Source: Candidatus Lindowiibacteriota bacterium (GTDB taxonomy: Bacteria > Lindowbacteria > 2-12-FULL-62-27). Taken from it: a stretch of DNA of 6,581 bases. Shown in pieces: positions 5,796 to 6,581 of this stretch; position 1 is the stretch's first letter; each line of letters begins with the position of its first letter. The stretch is from positions 1 to 6,581 of the forward strand of contig JAHFCY010000192.1 of NCBI GenBank assembly GCA_023249255.1. The letters are read 5' to 3'. A program made the translations under genes and the position numbers. Below the pieces are notes generated by a model. That model ran no database searches. It saw only the letters and a program-made list of their open reading frames with translations, and was not told the origin of the DNA.

Positions 5796-6339
5796 GCAGA
5801 ATGAGCCCGGCGCCGATCCGACCGCTCCGGCAGGCGTGATCTTCGGTTTCTTTAAGACATTCCTGTGCATATTCATGTTGTTCGCCGCATTCATGGTTTA
5901 TTCTTCCGTGGTATCGCCGCTCATGAGTCATCTGAAATCGAGTGACTGGATTCCGACGCCCTGCCGGATTGAATTGAGCCAGGTCTTCATACCCAACGGC
6001 GTCAACGCCCGCCGTTGGCGGAAAGTTGATATCCAGTATGCCTATACATTCAAAGGTCAATCCTACCATTCCAAGCGTTACGATTTATTCGCGTCGGCCA
6101 TCAATCGATACGGCGGCGCGAACAATACTCCCGAGGAGATCGTCTCGCGATTTCCGATAGGCCTGACAACAACCTGCTATGTCGATCCGAAAAATCCCCA
6201 AGAGGCCGTCCTCAACCGGGAGATTCCCGGGTCGATGGTGTGGGGATTGATACCTCTGGTATTTTTCCTGGTCCCCTTGGGCATGCTGGCTTTTATACGA
6301 AGGATGCAGCGGCGATTGACGACCGGACCCTCTCGATGA
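5794..6339 (+). CDS. Short DUF3592 membrane protein
   Basis: A 181-residue protein with the full DUF3592 layout: N-terminal helix (about 15-38), the W-x-PTPC segment (52-57), strands KVDIQYAYTFKGQSYHSKRY (77-96), RFPIGLTTTCYVDPKNPQEA (119-138), then a second helix (about 149-167) and a basic tail. DUF3592 (PF12158) members are membrane proteins of unknown function whose beta domain faces outward between two helices. It lacks the extra helices and Ig/arrestin-like domain of the paralogue at 3780-4637, but retains the N-terminal half that paralogue lost. No Shine-Dalgarno precedes the ATG at 5794; an in-frame GTG lies at about 5836 but would cut into the first helix, so 5794 is preferred. It follows SPFH by 90 bp but has its own promoter-like leader. 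Confidence 0.88.
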   Translation: MQNEPGADPTAPAGVIFGFFKTFLCIFMLFAAFMVYSSVVSPLMSHLKSSDWIPTPCRIELSQVFIPNGVNARRWRKVDIQYAYTFKGQSYHSKRYDLFASAINRYGGANNTPEEIVSRFPIGLTTTCYVDPKNPQEAVLNREIPGSMVWGLIPLVFFLVPLGMLAFIRRMQRRLTTGPSR

Positions 6340-6368
6340 CGGAGAGGACTGACACCGGTCGGGTCAAT

Positions 6369-6389
6369 TGACGCCGAGCGTCACGTTTT
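6369..6389 (+). terminator. Hairpin terminator after DUF3592 gene
   Basis: TGACGC (6369-6374), loop CGA and GCGTCA (6378-6383) form a perfect 6-bp stem followed by CGTTTTC. It lies 30 bases past the stop at 6339 and between two converging genes. The T-run is short, so efficiency may be modest. A 10-bp palindrome GTCAATTGAC (6363-6372) overlaps its left arm. Confidence 0.55.
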
Positions 6390-6399
6390 CAGTTGTTGG

Positions 6400-6581
6400 T
6401 TATTCAGAAGCCTTCCCGACCAGCATTTCAATTCTTTCCAATGGTCCGTTAAACGACGTCTTGATCCAGGCGATTTTACCGTCCGAGGACGATGAGGACT
6501 CGCCGCCCCGGACTTGTTCGCCGTCAGAGTCAAATCCCGATATTCCCAGCACCTGGTCCATGTCACCCTGTAACTTCAACG
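6400..6581 (-). CDS. C-terminal part of an unrecognised protein (runs off right edge)
   Basis: The minus-strand frame ending in TAA at 6402-6400 is open to the window edge (59 residues seen). It reads naturally as protein: MDQVLGISGFDSDG, a short Ser run (SSSSS), then IAWIKTSFNGPLERIEML and a KASE end. An ATG at 6561 with AGGGTG just before it could start a complete 53-residue protein. Equally, the frame may continue a larger gene outside; I favour the latter because the frame stays open before the ATG. It is convergent with the DUF3592 gene, 60 bp apart. I do not recognise the family and no functional motif is visible. Confidence 0.5.
   Translation of the reverse strand, partial: LKLQGDMDQVLGISGFDSDGEQVRGGESSSSSDGKIAWIKTSFNGPLERIEMLVGKASE

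Noticed and set aside
6381-6566. Minus-strand 61-codon frame with an Arg/Ser-rich product
   Set aside because: Another frame over the same bases gives a more protein-like product and stays open to the edge; the two are unlikely both to be coding.
1-6581. Antiphage defence island, mobile element or RNA gene
   Set aside because: No nuclease, transposase, integrase, CRISPR repeat, tRNA or rRNA signature is present. Ser/Thr kinases and SPFH proteins alone do not justify a defence call.

Overview
This is a bacterial chromosomal stretch of moderate-to-high GC with dense gene packing and Shine-Dalgarno-led genes. It encodes Hanks-type Ser/Thr kinases plus several small membrane proteins of poorly characterised families. 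That mix points to a bacterium rich in eukaryote-like kinases (planctomycete/verrucomicrobial, acidobacterial, myxobacterial or a related candidate phylum). The sequence alone does not settle the taxon, and no RNA gene, transposase, CRISPR array or phage gene is visible.

Left part (1-2638, minus strand): two Ser/Thr protein kinase genes form an overlapping pair. The upstream gene (2638 to 680) encodes a membrane-anchored kinase: cytoplasmic kinase domain, fibronectin-III-like domain, one membrane segment, then an outer part in which a 52-residue beta-rich unit occurs twice. Its kinase core departs from consensus (third Gly of the G-loop is Ala, alpha-C Glu is Asp, DFG is DFS). Its stop codon overlaps the start of the second kinase (ATGA, 680-683), which runs off the left edge of the window.

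Middle (2639-4764, plus strand): a divergent intergenic region carries a likely promoter. It is followed by a gene for a two-helix membrane protein (2806-3462), a 61-residue two-helix miniprotein (3512-3697), and a long frame (to 4637) that is the 3' part of a DUF3592-type membrane protein with a C-terminal Ig/arrestin-like beta domain. The last has lost its own start and about 92 N-terminal codons. The break sits just after an orphan ribosome-binding sequence.

Right part (4715-6581): a clear sigma70-type promoter and strong Shine-Dalgarno lead an SPFH/band-7 membrane protein (4765-5703). A short DUF3592 protein (5794-6339) follows, paralogous to the broken gene and retaining exactly the N-terminal part it lost. 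A hairpin terminator (6369-6389) separates it from a convergent frame on the minus strand (6400 to the edge) of unknown function.

The most notable non-coding signal is a leader of about 85-90 bp that occurs twice, in front of 2806 and 5794, with the same sequence blocks in the same order. Its last 41 bp align without gaps and contain conserved TTGACG and TTCGAT hexamers 17 bp apart around a diverged spacer, as expected of a duplicated promoter. Together the genes look like a membrane/envelope cluster next to a kinase pair. A functional link between the kinases and the membrane proteins is suggested only by adjacency.
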